The notes under the pieces are model-generated. The model was given only the letters and a program-made list of their open reading frames with translations. It was not told the origin of the DNA and did not search any database. The translations under genes and the position numbers were made by a program. A DNA stretch of 64,000 nucleotides. Source: Azorhizobium oxalatiphilum (GTDB taxonomy: Bacteria; Pseudomonadota; Alphaproteobacteria; Rhizobiales; Xanthobacteraceae). Shown here piece by piece: positions 8,522-16,624 of the stretch (positions are counted from its first letter, which is position 1; the number at the start of each line of letters is the position of its first letter). The stretch spans positions 62,001-126,000 of the forward strand of contig NZ_BMCT01000004.1 in the NCBI RefSeq assembly GCF_014635325.1. Reading direction: 5' to 3'.

Positions 8522-9481
8522 GTGAAGATCGGCGCCGCCCAGTTACGACCCTGCTGGCTCGATCCGGCGAGAACGACCGACAAGATCGTCAATGCCATCG
8601 CGCAGGCGGGCCGGGAGGGCATCGGCCTTCTCGCCTTCCCCGAAGCCTTCCTGAGCGGCTATCCGTTCTGGCTCTGCCGGACCAATGGGGCGGCGTTCGA
8701 CGATGCCCGCCAGAAGCGCGCCTATGCCCAGTTTCTCGATGCCGCCGTCGAAGTGCCCTCGCCGCTGATCGCGCGCATCACCGAGGCCGCGCGGGACCAT
8801 GGCGTGTCGGTCTATCTCGGCCTCAACGAACGGGGCCGGGCGGCGGCACGGGGCTCGGTCTATTGCTCTTTGCTCGCCATCGACGCCGCGCGGGGGCTGA
8901 TCGGCACCCATCGCAAACTGGTGCCCACGTTCGACGAGCGGCTGTGCTGGGCACCGGGCGATGGGCAGGGGCTCAAGGTGCACCAGATCGGGGATACGCG
9001 GGTGAGCGGGCTGAACTGCTGGGAGAACTGGATGCCGCTGGCGCGCTTCAGCCTCTATGCGGGCGGGACCGATGTGCATGTCAGCGTCTGGCCCGGCAAT
9101 CCGGCAGTGGCCCAGAATGCGGTGCAGTTGATCGCGCATGAGGGACGTGTGTGGTCCATGGGCGTGAGCGGCGTGCTGCATCTGGACGATATCCCCTCCG
9201 ACTTCGAATTCCGGGCGGATCTGGAGGCGGCGGGTATGCAGTCCATCTTCTCCGGCGGCTCGCAGATCATCGCTCCCGACGGGCGCGTGGCGGCAGCGGC
9301 GACCGATGGCGCGGAGGAGATCATCTCCCATGAGGCGGATCTCGCCACCGTGCGCGGGGAGCGGCAGAATTTCGATCCGTCCGGTCATTATCACCGGCCG
9401 GACGTGTTCCGCCTCGCCATCGACCGCACGCGCCACGAGGTGCTGCTCGAGACGCAGGATCCGGCGGAGGACGAGGGATGA
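8522..9481 (+). CDS. Nitrilase / carbon-nitrogen hydrolase
   Basis: 319 aa with a GTG start preceded by GGGAGAGA. The nitrilase-superfamily triad is intact: Glu41 (FPEAFLSGYP), Lys132 (THRKLVPT) and Cys166 (SGLNCWENW). NCWEN rather than a simple amidase context, together with the SGYPFW motif, resembles branch 1 (true nitrilases) converting R-CN to carboxylate plus ammonia; amidase activity cannot be excluded. It overlaps the next gene by 4 bp (ATGA), so it is translationally coupled to the amidotransferase. Confidence 0.87.
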   Translation: MKIGAAQLRPCWLDPARTTDKIVNAIAQAGREGIGLLAFPEAFLSGYPFWLCRTNGAAFDDARQKRAYAQFLDAAVEVPSPLIARITEAARDHGVSVYLGLNERGRAAARGSVYCSLLAIDAARGLIGTHRKLVPTFDERLCWAPGDGQGLKVHQIGDTRVSGLNCWENWMPLARFSLYAGGTDVHVSVWPGNPAVAQNAVQLIAHEGRVWSMGVSGVLHLDDIPSDFEFRADLEAAGMQSIFSGGSQIIAPDGRVAAAATDGAEEIISHEADLATVRGERQNFDPSGHYHRPDVFRLAIDRTRHEVLLETQDPAEDEG

Positions 9482-10143
9482 AGGCCCTCGTGATCCAGAA
9501 TGCGCCGTCGACGGGGATCGGGCTGGTGGGCGAGCAACTGCGGGCCCGTGGCTTCGCCCTCGACATCCGCGATGCGCAGCACACAGATTTCGATGCCATT
9601 GATCTTGGCAGCGCCGATCTGTTCGTCATCCTCGGTTCGCCGCGCGGCGTCTATGAGCGCGATGTGCCATGGATCGAGGCCGAATTCCGCTTCACGCGCC
9701 GCGTGCTGGATGCGGACAGGCCGCTGTGGGGCATCTGCTTCGGCGCGCAGATGATCGCCTCGGCGCTGGGGGCGAAGGTCGCGCCTATGGGCGTGCGCCA
9801 TCGCTTCTGGCGCGAGAACGACATGGTGGTGGGCGAGGCCTGGCGTGGGCCGTGGCTCCGCTGGCATGGCGACCAGTTCGAGGTGCCCCCCGGGGCCGAG
9901 CTTCTCGCCATGTCGCAGGGCGTGCCCCAGGGCTTCCAGCGCGGGCGTGCGGTCGGGGTCCAGTTCCACCCGGAAGTGGACGCGGATATGGTGCGTGCCT
10001 GGGTGAAGGAGGGGCAGGAGGGCTTGAAACAGGACGATTGCGATGGAGAGGCCCTGGTGGCCGCTTCCATCCGCGAGTGCCGGGACGTGGCCGCCCGCCT
10101 CGATCTGCTCACGGCCGACATACTGCAACGGTGCATCAGGTGA
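9478..10143 (+). CDS. Class I glutamine amidotransferase-like hydrolase
   Basis: 221 aa. Cys87 (WGICFGAQ), His164 and Glu166 (VQFHPEVD) form the complete class I GATase triad in a GMP-synthase-like small domain, with no synthase partner domain. Stand-alone enzymes of this shape include gamma-glutamyl hydrolases. Next to the glutamine-synthetase-like ligase, a role in removing a gamma-glutamyl group is plausible, although PuuD itself is a different GATase subgroup. The gene overlaps its neighbours on both sides (ATGA with the nitrilase, GTGA with the regulator). Confidence 0.82.
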   Translation: MKALVIQNAPSTGIGLVGEQLRARGFALDIRDAQHTDFDAIDLGSADLFVILGSPRGVYERDVPWIEAEFRFTRRVLDADRPLWGICFGAQMIASALGAKVAPMGVRHRFWRENDMVVGEAWRGPWLRWHGDQFEVPPGAELLAMSQGVPQGFQRGRAVGVQFHPEVDADMVRAWVKEGQEGLKQDDCDGEALVAASIRECRDVAARLDLLTADILQRCIR

Positions 10144-10781
10144 ACAAGAAGACGTCCGAGCCCAGCGAGATGCTCGATACCAGCCCCGTCCTCGGCGAGG
10201 AAATCCGCCACCACCGCACCGCGCGCGGCTGGACGCTTGAGGAACTGAGCAAGCGCAGCGGCGTGTCCATCGCCGCCATCTCCAAGATCGAGAAGGGCCA
10301 GTCCCGCCCCAGCTTCGATACGCTGTTGCGCATCGCCCGCTGCCTGCAGATCAATTTCGTGCAGATGATGGAAGGCGAGGGGCCGTCGAAGCCGAAGGGC
10401 GTGACCGCGCGTCTCACCTCGACCCGCGCTGCCGATGCCGAGCTCTTCCAGACCGCGCATTATGACTACAGGGTCCATTCCACCTCGCTCACGCAGAAGG
10501 TGATGGTGCCGCTGCGCATGACCATCCGGAACCACGAGCCGCCACCGCGCGACGAGTGGAGCATCCATGACGGCGAGGAATTCGTGTTCGTGCTGAAGGG
10601 CACGCTGGCCTTCCACACCGAGCATTATGCCCCGCTGATCCTGAAGGAAGGCGACAGCTGCTATCTGGACAGCACCATGCGGCATGCCTTCGTTGCGGTC
10701 TCGCCGGGCGACGTGGAGATCCTGTCGGTCTGCCTGTCCATCAAGCCCTTTGAAGGGGAAGCAGGGCCCGAAAGTATCTGA
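10140..10781 (+). CDS. XRE-family regulator with C-terminal cupin (PuuR-like)
   Basis: 213 aa from a coupled GTG that overlaps the preceding stop; ATG 10170 is an alternative. Residues about 18-75 form a Cro/C1 helix-turn-helix (LEELSKRSGVSIAAISKIEKG) and residues about 115-205 a cupin_2 sensor (HDGEEFVFVLKGTLAFHTE, LKEGDSCYLDSTMRHAF). This architecture is that of PuuR and related repressors of amine catabolism. Its position as last gene of the ligase/nitrilase operon suggests autoregulation through the palindrome at 6903-6915. Confidence 0.88.
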   Translation: MNKKTSEPSEMLDTSPVLGEEIRHHRTARGWTLEELSKRSGVSIAAISKIEKGQSRPSFDTLLRIARCLQINFVQMMEGEGPSKPKGVTARLTSTRAADAELFQTAHYDYRVHSTSLTQKVMVPLRMTIRNHEPPPRDEWSIHDGEEFVFVLKGTLAFHTEHYAPLILKEGDSCYLDSTMRHAFVAVSPGDVEILSVCLSIKPFEGEAGPESI

Positions 10782-11399
10782 ACACGCGCCATTATCTTCG
10801 CAGCGCCGGTGCTGAGAGCGTTCGCTGCTGGTCTGCGCGAGAATTTAACGTGGGACATGCCGTCTATAGGAGGGGGCAAGGCCCTTACCTGCCCGCGATG
10901 GTCATAGTGCCAGCGAAGTCCGCTTGCTGTCCAAGTTCGAATGGCCGCATCGACCCACAGCGGAAGTTCCTGCTGTCCGCTTGACGCGGGAAACCGGATG
11001 GCCACCACCGAGCAGAGTCATCGGGTGGGAATTGCCTTTGGCGCGGGGGGCAAATTGCGGACGGATTGCCACTTCCCCGATTGGTCGGTCGGACCCCCAT
11101 TCCTGCGAACAGATGCTCCGCTCAGTCATGCTCTACGGGGATGCGGCCGTTGTGGGCTGAGACCCGTCATCCGCCGCCACTCTGGACCGAGACGGGCTTG
11201 GTGGGGCCGGAGCACTCACGCGCCTTGCGCGCCTGAAGCGCAGTCCGCAATCACGAAAAACGCTCAATTCTTCGTCATGTGCAAATGTGCATTGCACGCA
11301 AAATGAAATTGACGGCTAGGCAAATTCGACCAACGATCTCCCCACCAAGCCGGACCAACCGGTTTGAGCCTCGTCGCACCCGACGGGAAAGGGGAACCG
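10782..11399. other. 618-bp gene-free region
   Basis: No convincing gene is seen on either strand; short open frames have no ribosome-binding site, no recognisable domain and overlap each other. The right-hand end (11270-11330) becomes AT-rich and carries repeats described separately. The middle part looks like ordinary GC-rich non-coding or decayed sequence of unknown origin. Confidence 0.5.
11277..11326. promoter_or_regulatory. Repeat-containing promoter/operator region before the binding-protein gene
   Basis: Two direct copies of ATGTGCA (11277-11283 and 11285-11291) overlap TGCAAATGTGCA (11280-11291), and AGGCAAATT follows at 11318-11326. The same two elements, as TGCAAATTTGTGCA and AGGCAAATT, recur before the dehydrogenase gene at 13571. 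Both sites flank the XRE-cupin gene at 12734, so they are candidate binding sites for it. Confidence 0.4.
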
Positions 11400-12632
11400 A
11401 TGTCCGACACGCAATTCAAGAAAGGCGCACTGCGGCTGCGATTGCTTTGTGCGACGCTTGCCGCCGCTCTCGCATCTCCCGTGGTTGCCGCAGAGCCGAA
11501 GTTCACGAACGATGTCGTCAAGATCGGCATCTTGAACGACCAGTCCGGCCTCTATGCGGACCTGGCGGGGCCTGGCTCTGTCGAGGCCGCCCGCATGGCC
11601 ATTGAGGAATTCGGCGGCACTGTCCTCGGCAAGAAGGTCGAGCTGGTCTTTGCCGACCACCAGAACAAGGCCGACATTGGTGCGGCGAAGGCGCGGGAAT
11701 GGTTCAGCCAGGATGGCGTAGACGTCATTGCTGACTTTTCGAATTCATCGGTCGGCTTCGCCGTGCAGTCCTTGGCAAAGGACATGAATAAAATCGCGCT
11801 CATAACGGCGGCCTCGTCCGACTTTACCGGCAAGGCCTGCACCGACACCTCGGCACAGTGGGTCTATACCAGCTATACGAACGGTTACGGCCTCGCCAGG
11901 ATCATGACGGCAGCCGGATATGACAGCTGGTTTCTGGTCACTGTGGACTATGCGTTCGGTCACGCCTTTGCCAACGACATCCGGAAGGCCGTGACGGCCA
12001 GCGGCGGAACGGTACTGGGCGAAGTCAGGCACCCGCTGAACTCACCGGACATGAGCTCCTTCCTTCTCCAGGCTCAGAGCTCGAAAGCCAAGATCGTCGC
12101 TTTCTCCAGCGCCGGCAGCGACATGGCGAATGCCATCAAGCAGGCGGCGGAATTTGGCCTGAACACCCAGAAGACGCTCGTCGCTCCGGCGGTCTTCCTG
12201 ACCGATATCCACGCGCTGGGGCTCGAGAAGGCCAATGGTCTTCGCTTCGTGACCGCATTCTATTGGGATCGCAACGATGAGACGCGCCAGTGGTCCAGGC
12301 GCTTCTTCGACAAGCGCAAGGCGATGCCGACCATGACCCAGGCGGGCGTCTATTCGGCCGTGCGGCACTATCTGCGCGCGGTCGAGGCGGCCCAGACGGA
12401 CGACGCCAAGGTCGTCATGGCCAAGATGAAGGAACTGCCGGTTGACGACATGTTCAGTCGCGGCGGCAGGGTGCGCGCGGACGGCCAGATGATCCACGAC
12501 ATGTATCTCGTTGAGGTTAAGAAGCCCGCCGAGTCGAAAGGGCCGTGGGACTATTACAAAATCGTGCAGACGATCCCGGGCGACCAGATATTCCCGCCGC
12601 TGTCCGATAGCGCCTGCCCGCTTGTAAAATAG
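11400..12632 (+). CDS. Periplasmic branched-chain amino acid-type ABC substrate-binding protein
   Basis: 410 aa from ATG 11400, preceded by GGAAAGGGGAAC; an in-frame ATG at 11364 would prepend residues before the signal peptide. A signal peptide (LRLLCATLAAALASPVVAAEP) is followed by a Peripla_BP_6 fold (VVKIGILNDQSGLYADLAGPGS near residue 40; VTVDYAFGHAFANDIRKAV near 185). These proteins collect amino acids, amides or aromatic acids for LivHMGF-type importers. No permease or ATPase gene is adjacent, so it is an orphan that must use a distant transporter or serve sensing. It is grouped with an XRE-cupin regulator and two catabolic genes. Confidence 0.88.
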   Translation: MSDTQFKKGALRLRLLCATLAAALASPVVAAEPKFTNDVVKIGILNDQSGLYADLAGPGSVEAARMAIEEFGGTVLGKKVELVFADHQNKADIGAAKAREWFSQDGVDVIADFSNSSVGFAVQSLAKDMNKIALITAASSDFTGKACTDTSAQWVYTSYTNGYGLARIMTAAGYDSWFLVTVDYAFGHAFANDIRKAVTASGGTVLGEVRHPLNSPDMSSFLLQAQSSKAKIVAFSSAGSDMANAIKQAAEFGLNTQKTLVAPAVFLTDIHALGLEKANGLRFVTAFYWDRNDETRQWSRRFFDKRKAMPTMTQAGVYSAVRHYLRAVEAAQTDDAKVVMAKMKELPVDDMFSRGGRVRADGQMIHDMYLVEVKKPAESKGPWDYYKIVQTIPGDQIFPPLSDSACPLVK

Positions 12633-12643
12633 ACCCTGGGATA

Positions 12644-12672
12644 GCCGCCGCGCACGCCGCGCGGCGGCTTCC
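12644..12672 (+). terminator. Terminator-like hairpin after the binding-protein gene
   Basis: GCCGCCGCGC and GCGCGGCGGC form a perfect 10-bp stem with a 5-nt loop, followed by the weak tail TTCCTT. It separates the binding-protein gene from the regulator at 12734. Confidence 0.55.
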
Positions 12673-12733
12673 TTGCATCCCAATTGAATTTTCTCTACAG
12701 GCAGTTCGACACCACGAACGCTCGAGGGCGGCA

Positions 12734-13333
12734 ATGGACCAGGTGCGCTTTGTCGCCCGTCAGATCGGTCAACGCATTCGGGCGGCCCGGTCAGCACGCA
12801 AGATGACGTTGAAGGAACTGGGAGAGAAAATCGACCTCTCGGCGGCGTTTCTCTCCAGGGTCGAGCGGGGCGAAGCTGCGACCTCGATCGCGAATCTCAT
12901 CGCGATCGCGACCTGTGTCGATATTCCCTTGAGGGATCTGTTCGAGGACACATCCAGCTCTGCCGCAGCAAAGGGGTATTCCCTTTTTCGCAAGGCAGAA
13001 CGCCAGAGCGGGCAGTTGCTTGACGCCAATGGCTATCAGTACCACGGCCTGTCGGCGACATTTCCCGACCCGAGCCTGAGCACCTTCGTTCTCGAATTTC
13101 CCGTCACGAGCGATACGAGCGTCAACCTGCTTTCCCATGAGGGCGAGGAGGTTCTGTACATTCTCGAGGGCCGGATCGAGTTCCAGATCGGATCTGACAG
13201 TTTCGTTCTGGAAGCTGGCGATTGCGTGCACCTGAAAGGGGAGCGTCCCCACATGGGCCGGAACGTGGGAACAGGTGTGGCGCGCATGCTGATGGTCGTT
13301 ACACCGTCGCATGTCGTAGACCATCAGGGCTGA
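12734..13333 (+). CDS. XRE-family regulator with C-terminal cupin
   Basis: 199 aa. The N-terminal helix-turn-helix (residues about 10-65; LKELGEKIDLSAAFLSRVERG) is followed by a cupin_2 domain (about 105-190; HEGEEVLYILEGRIEFQIG and LEAGDCVHLKGERPHMG). This is the second XRE-cupin protein in the window and is only distantly similar to the one at 10140. Its location between a binding-protein gene and the Ldh2/PPOX genes makes it their likely regulator. The cupin probably binds the transported or degraded metabolite. Confidence 0.87.
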   Translation: MDQVRFVARQIGQRIRAARSARKMTLKELGEKIDLSAAFLSRVERGEAATSIANLIAIATCVDIPLRDLFEDTSSSAAAKGYSLFRKAERQSGQLLDANGYQYHGLSATFPDPSLSTFVLEFPVTSDTSVNLLSHEGEEVLYILEGRIEFQIGSDSFVLEAGDCVHLKGERPHMGRNVGTGVARMLMVVTPSHVVDHQG

Positions 13334-13476
13334 CCCCAAGCTCCCTTCGCCACCGCTGCGCATCAATGCCTTGGCCGGAATGAATGACACGCACCCGCGT
13401 GCGTTGCCGCTTGCCTGCTCGGCCCGTCGACACGGAGGCCGCACAACAATTGGGCGGTGTTGATCGTTTTTCTCAC

Positions 13477-13526
13477 TTTGCATCACATGCAAATTTGTGC
13501 AGCATGAGATTACTCAGAGGCAAATT
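13477..13526. promoter_or_regulatory. Putative operator before the Ldh2-type gene
   Basis: TTTGCAT-CAC-ATGCAAA is a perfect 7-3-7 inverted repeat (13477-13493). It overlaps TGCAAATTTGTGCA (13488-13501), and AGGCAAATT follows at 13518-13526. These elements resemble those at 11277-11326, before the co-oriented binding-protein gene. Confidence 0.45.
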
Positions 13527-13570
13527 GCGCAGCTCTGATCGAACCTGCAAGAAGGCAAAGGGGAAGCACG

Positions 13571-14656
13571 ATGACCGACGCCGTTCGGATGTCGCTGGAG
13601 GATGTCCACGCCGCCGCCAAGGCAGCCATGCTGGGACAGGGGTTTGCGGACAACCACGCCACGGCCATCGCCAATACCGTTACCGCGGCGGAGCGGGATG
13701 AATGCCGTCATCACGGCCTCTTCCGTCTCCCCTTTTATGTGAACGGCTTGCGCTCCGGTCAGGCGTCTCCCGACGTGGAGCCCGTGCTGACCGAACTCGC
13801 GCCCGGCGTGCTCAAGGTCGATGCGGGATACGCCTTCTCACCGCTCGCGCTGGAGCGGGGCGACGCTCCGCTGGCCGAGCGTGCCAAGGAACACGGCATC
13901 GCGGCCCTCGCTGTTACAAACGCGCTCAATGTCGCCGCGCTCTGGCCTGAAGTGGAACGCCTTGCGGATCGCGGCCTGGTCGGGTTCGCCTTCGTCTCGT
14001 CCAGCCCCTATGTGGCGCCCGCCGGCGGCATCAAGCCGCTGTTCGGCACCAATCCCATGGCGTTCGCCTGGCCGCGCCTCGACGGCCCGCCCGTGGTCTT
14101 CGACCAGGCCTCGAGCGCCAGCGCCCGCGGCGAGATCCAGTTGCGTCTGCGCGATGGCGAGAGCCTCCCCGATGGATGGGCAATCGACAGCCATGGCCGT
14201 CCCACCAACGATCCCCAGGAGGCGCTCCTCGGTGCCCAGATGACGTTCGGCGGTTTCAAGGGCTCCAATATCGCCCTGATGGTTGAACTGCTGGCCGGGC
14301 CACTACTCGGCGACAAGATCAGCTTCGAACAGGCGGCGCACGACAAGGCCAATACAGGCGCGCCCTGCGGCGGCGAGCTTGTCATCGCGCTCGACCCGGC
14401 CCGGTTCGTGGCCGGCGGCGATCGGGTCGCCCAGCTCAAGCACGCGGAACTTCTGTTCCAGAGTCTTCTGGCGCAGGACGGCGCAAGGCTCCCGTCCGGC
14501 CGCCGCTACGAGGCCCGCAGGCGCTCCGAAGCCGACGGCGTAATGGTCCCGCGCTCACTGGTGGATTCCATCGAATCCTATATCGCCGGGAAGGTGGTTA
14601 TCGAACGGGCGAAATACGAGGGCGATCACATCACCGCCTCGATGGCCTCGGCATAA
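13571..14656 (+). CDS. Ldh2/YlbC-family NAD(P)-dependent dehydrogenase
   Basis: 361 aa, full length for the malate/L-lactate/ureidoglycolate dehydrogenase (Ldh2) family, which is unrelated to classical MDH/LDH. Visible signatures are ERDECRHHGLFRLPFYV near residue 43 (catalytic His region), GGIKPLFGTNPMAFAWPR near 155, and GFKGSNIALMVELLAGPL near 225. Members reduce delta1-piperideine-2-carboxylate or pyrroline-2-carboxylate, or oxidise 2-hydroxy acids and ureidoglycolate. A GGGGAAG site precedes the ATG. Neighbours (amino-acid-type binding protein, XRE-cupin regulator) favour amino-acid catabolism, for example a cyclic imine acid; this is inference. Confidence 0.87.
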   Translation: MTDAVRMSLEDVHAAAKAAMLGQGFADNHATAIANTVTAAERDECRHHGLFRLPFYVNGLRSGQASPDVEPVLTELAPGVLKVDAGYAFSPLALERGDAPLAERAKEHGIAALAVTNALNVAALWPEVERLADRGLVGFAFVSSSPYVAPAGGIKPLFGTNPMAFAWPRLDGPPVVFDQASSASARGEIQLRLRDGESLPDGWAIDSHGRPTNDPQEALLGAQMTFGGFKGSNIALMVELLAGPLLGDKISFEQAAHDKANTGAPCGGELVIALDPARFVAGGDRVAQLKHAELLFQSLLAQDGARLPSGRRYEARRRSEADGVMVPRSLVDSIESYIAGKVVIERAKYEGDHITASMASA

Positions 14657-14669
14657 GGGGGCATCGGCC

Positions 14670-15329
14670 ATGTCGCATATCGAACCCACTGAACGGACGC
14701 GGATCCGGCGTCGCCCCGAACGCGGACATTTCGACCGCGCGGTCATCTATTCCATTCTTGACGAGGCCCTCGTTGCCCATATCGGGGTGAGCGTGGATGG
14801 CGAGCCGCGGGTCATCCCCACGGCGATCGTGCGCATCGGGGATCACGCCTATATCCACGGCAGCCCCAACAACCAGCTGCTGCTGACTTTGGAGAGCGGC
14901 GCGACGGCCTGCATTACGGCGACGATCGTGGATTCCATCGTCGCCGGACGCTCCGGCTTCGGCATGAGCATGGACTATCGGTCGGTGGTGATCTTCTCGA
15001 AGGCAGAGAAGGTCACGGACCTTGCCGCGAAGGAACGCATCGTTGCGGCTTTCGTCGCCGACATCATGCCCGGCCATATCGTCCGGCCGCCGAAGACGAA
15101 GGAGCTGAACGCCACCGTCTTCCTGCGTTTTCCCATCGAGGAGGCCTCGGCCAAGATCCGCGACAAGGGCGTCATGGACCCGGACGAGGATATCGCCCTG
15201 GATGTGTGGGCTGGCGTTATTCCGCTGCGCATCACTCCCGGCGCGCCCGAGAATTGCCGCTCCCTCCGGCCGGGCATTCCCACGCCGGATTATGCCAAGG
15301 CCTATAAGCGGCCCGGCAGCGTGGACTGA
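14670..15329 (+). CDS. Pyridoxamine 5'-phosphate oxidase-fold flavoprotein
   Basis: 219 aa, 13 bp downstream of the dehydrogenase gene and surely co-transcribed. The split-barrel FMN-binding fold is indicated by VAHIGVSVDGEPRVIPTAIV near residue 35 and YIHGSPNNQLLLTLESG near 65, resembling NimA-like PPOX proteins. Such proteins bind FMN, haem or F420, and many are reductases of small ligands. A specific substrate is not deducible; the pairing with an Ldh2-type enzyme suggests a redox step in the same pathway. Confidence 0.8.
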   Translation: MSHIEPTERTRIRRRPERGHFDRAVIYSILDEALVAHIGVSVDGEPRVIPTAIVRIGDHAYIHGSPNNQLLLTLESGATACITATIVDSIVAGRSGFGMSMDYRSVVIFSKAEKVTDLAAKERIVAAFVADIMPGHIVRPPKTKELNATVFLRFPIEEASAKIRDKGVMDPDEDIALDVWAGVIPLRITPGAPENCRSLRPGIPTPDYAKAYKRPGSVD

Positions 15330-15610
15330 CACCCGCCCCTTGCCTTGAACCAATGCGACAGCGCGGCGACACGCCATGCTGTCGCCTGTTCATGCCTGCC
15401 CCATGGACGTTCGATGACCACAGAAACTGTTGAACGCCCACTCATTCTTGAAACACGTGCAGGTCTGCAGCCTTGAGCAGAGGTTCAGCCATGACCATGC
15501 CCCGTGCCCACATAGGCCTCCACCACCTGCGGGTTCTTCGAGACCTGAGGGGGAGTGCGGCTTCGGTGACGCCGGGCGTGCAAGAAGCCCCGGTACCATG
15601 GCAGGATTGG

Positions 15611-16231
15611 CTATCTGCGCCGAGAGGCTGAAAACCCAAGGTGCTGCGCCATCAGCACCAGATCGGGCAGGGACCTTGCGCCCATCTTCTCCATCACATG
15701 GCGCTTGTGGACCTTGGTGGTGATCTCGGACAGGCCCAGCTCACCCGCGATCTGTTTGTTCATCAGGCCACCGATGGCACAGGCCATCACATCCCGCTCG
15801 CGTTCGCTCAACGTGGCAAAGCGGGCCGCGACCTCGTCGCGCAGGCCCTCCGCCCGCAATGCGGCCTCATCCGCCGCGATGGCGCGACCGATGGCTTCCA
15901 GCAGGACGCTGTCCTCCACCGGCTTGGTCAGGAACTCAATGGCGCCGCCGCGCATGGCCCGCACCGTCATGGGAATGGTGCCATAGCCGGTCAGGAAGAT
16001 GACGGGCACCGAACTTCCGGCGCTGCGCAGCGCCTCCTGCACGGTCAGTCCATTATGATCCGCGAGCCGGACATCGAGCACCACGCAGGCCGGGCGCTGG
16101 TTCGACAAACGAGGAGCAAGGTCGTCCGCATCCGCATGCTCCACGGCTGCCAGCCCAGCTGATCTGCAGAGCCTCGCGAGCGCCGTGCGGAGCGCGGGAT
16201 CGTCGTCGACGATGTGAACGGTCGGTTCCAT
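15611..16231 (-). CDS. FixJ/NarL-type response regulator
   Basis: 206 aa. The receiver domain (residues 1-120) has the acidic pocket at Asp10-Asp11, phospho-acceptor Asp53 (VVLDVRLAD) and Lys in FLTKPVE. A LuxR-type helix-turn-helix occupies about 140-200 (LSERERDVMACAIGGLMNKQIAGELGL). It is the last gene of a three-gene minus-strand operon with a lone receiver (27 bp upstream) and a histidine kinase, so it is the likely transcriptional output of that kinase. Confidence 0.92.
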   Translation of the reverse strand: MEPTVHIVDDDPALRTALARLCRSAGLAAVEHADADDLAPRLSNQRPACVVLDVRLADHNGLTVQEALRSAGSSVPVIFLTGYGTIPMTVRAMRGGAIEFLTKPVEDSVLLEAIGRAIAADEAALRAEGLRDEVAARFATLSERERDVMACAIGGLMNKQIAGELGLSEITTKVHKRHVMEKMGARSLPDLVLMAQHLGFSASRRR

Positions 16232-16257
16232 GCCTCGATATACCCGACACCCGGCCG

Positions 16258-16620
16258 CTAGCCGAGCCTTGCCAGACAGCGTTCAAGGGCGGAGGCATCG
16301 AATGGCTTGGTCAGATAGTCAGCCGCGCCCGCCTCCAGCGCCCGCTCCCGTATAGCATCTCCGGGATAGGCGGTCATTGCGACTATAGGCAGGGCGGGAC
16401 TACTCGCGCTCACCATCCGGATCAGTTCTATGCCGCCCATGTCCGGCATCTGGATGTCTGCCAGCACGCAGAACAGGCTCTGCCTGTCGCCATATGCCAG
16501 CAGCGCTTCGGCGCTTTCGAAGAGGAGCACCTCATAGCCGCTGGAGCGGATCAGGCGCCCGAGCGCGGCCCGAATGAAGGGGTCGTCATCGACGATGGCG
16601 ATGCGGCGCTGTTCCGCCAT
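16258..16620 (-). CDS. Single-domain response regulator (receiver only)
   Basis: 120 aa from ATG 16620, only a CheY-like receiver: Asp11-Asp13 acidic cluster, phospho-acceptor Asp55 (LADIQMPDMGG), Thr in MTAYPG and Lys in LTKPFD. There is no output domain. It starts 4 bp after the kinase stop, so the two are probably translationally coupled. It may act as a phosphate sink, a phosphorelay intermediate, or a competitor of the FixJ-like regulator next door. Confidence 0.9.
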   Translation of the reverse strand: MAEQRRIAIVDDDPFIRAALGRLIRSSGYEVLLFESAEALLAYGDRQSLFCVLADIQMPDMGGIELIRMVSASSPALPIVAMTAYPGDAIRERALEAGAADYLTKPFDASALERCLARLG

Positions 16621-16624
16621 AGGT

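Noticed and set aside
10885-11160. Overlapping short open frames on both strands in the 10782-11399 gap
   Set aside because: They have no initiation signals and no family resemblance, and contradict each other; I treat the gap as non-coding or decayed.
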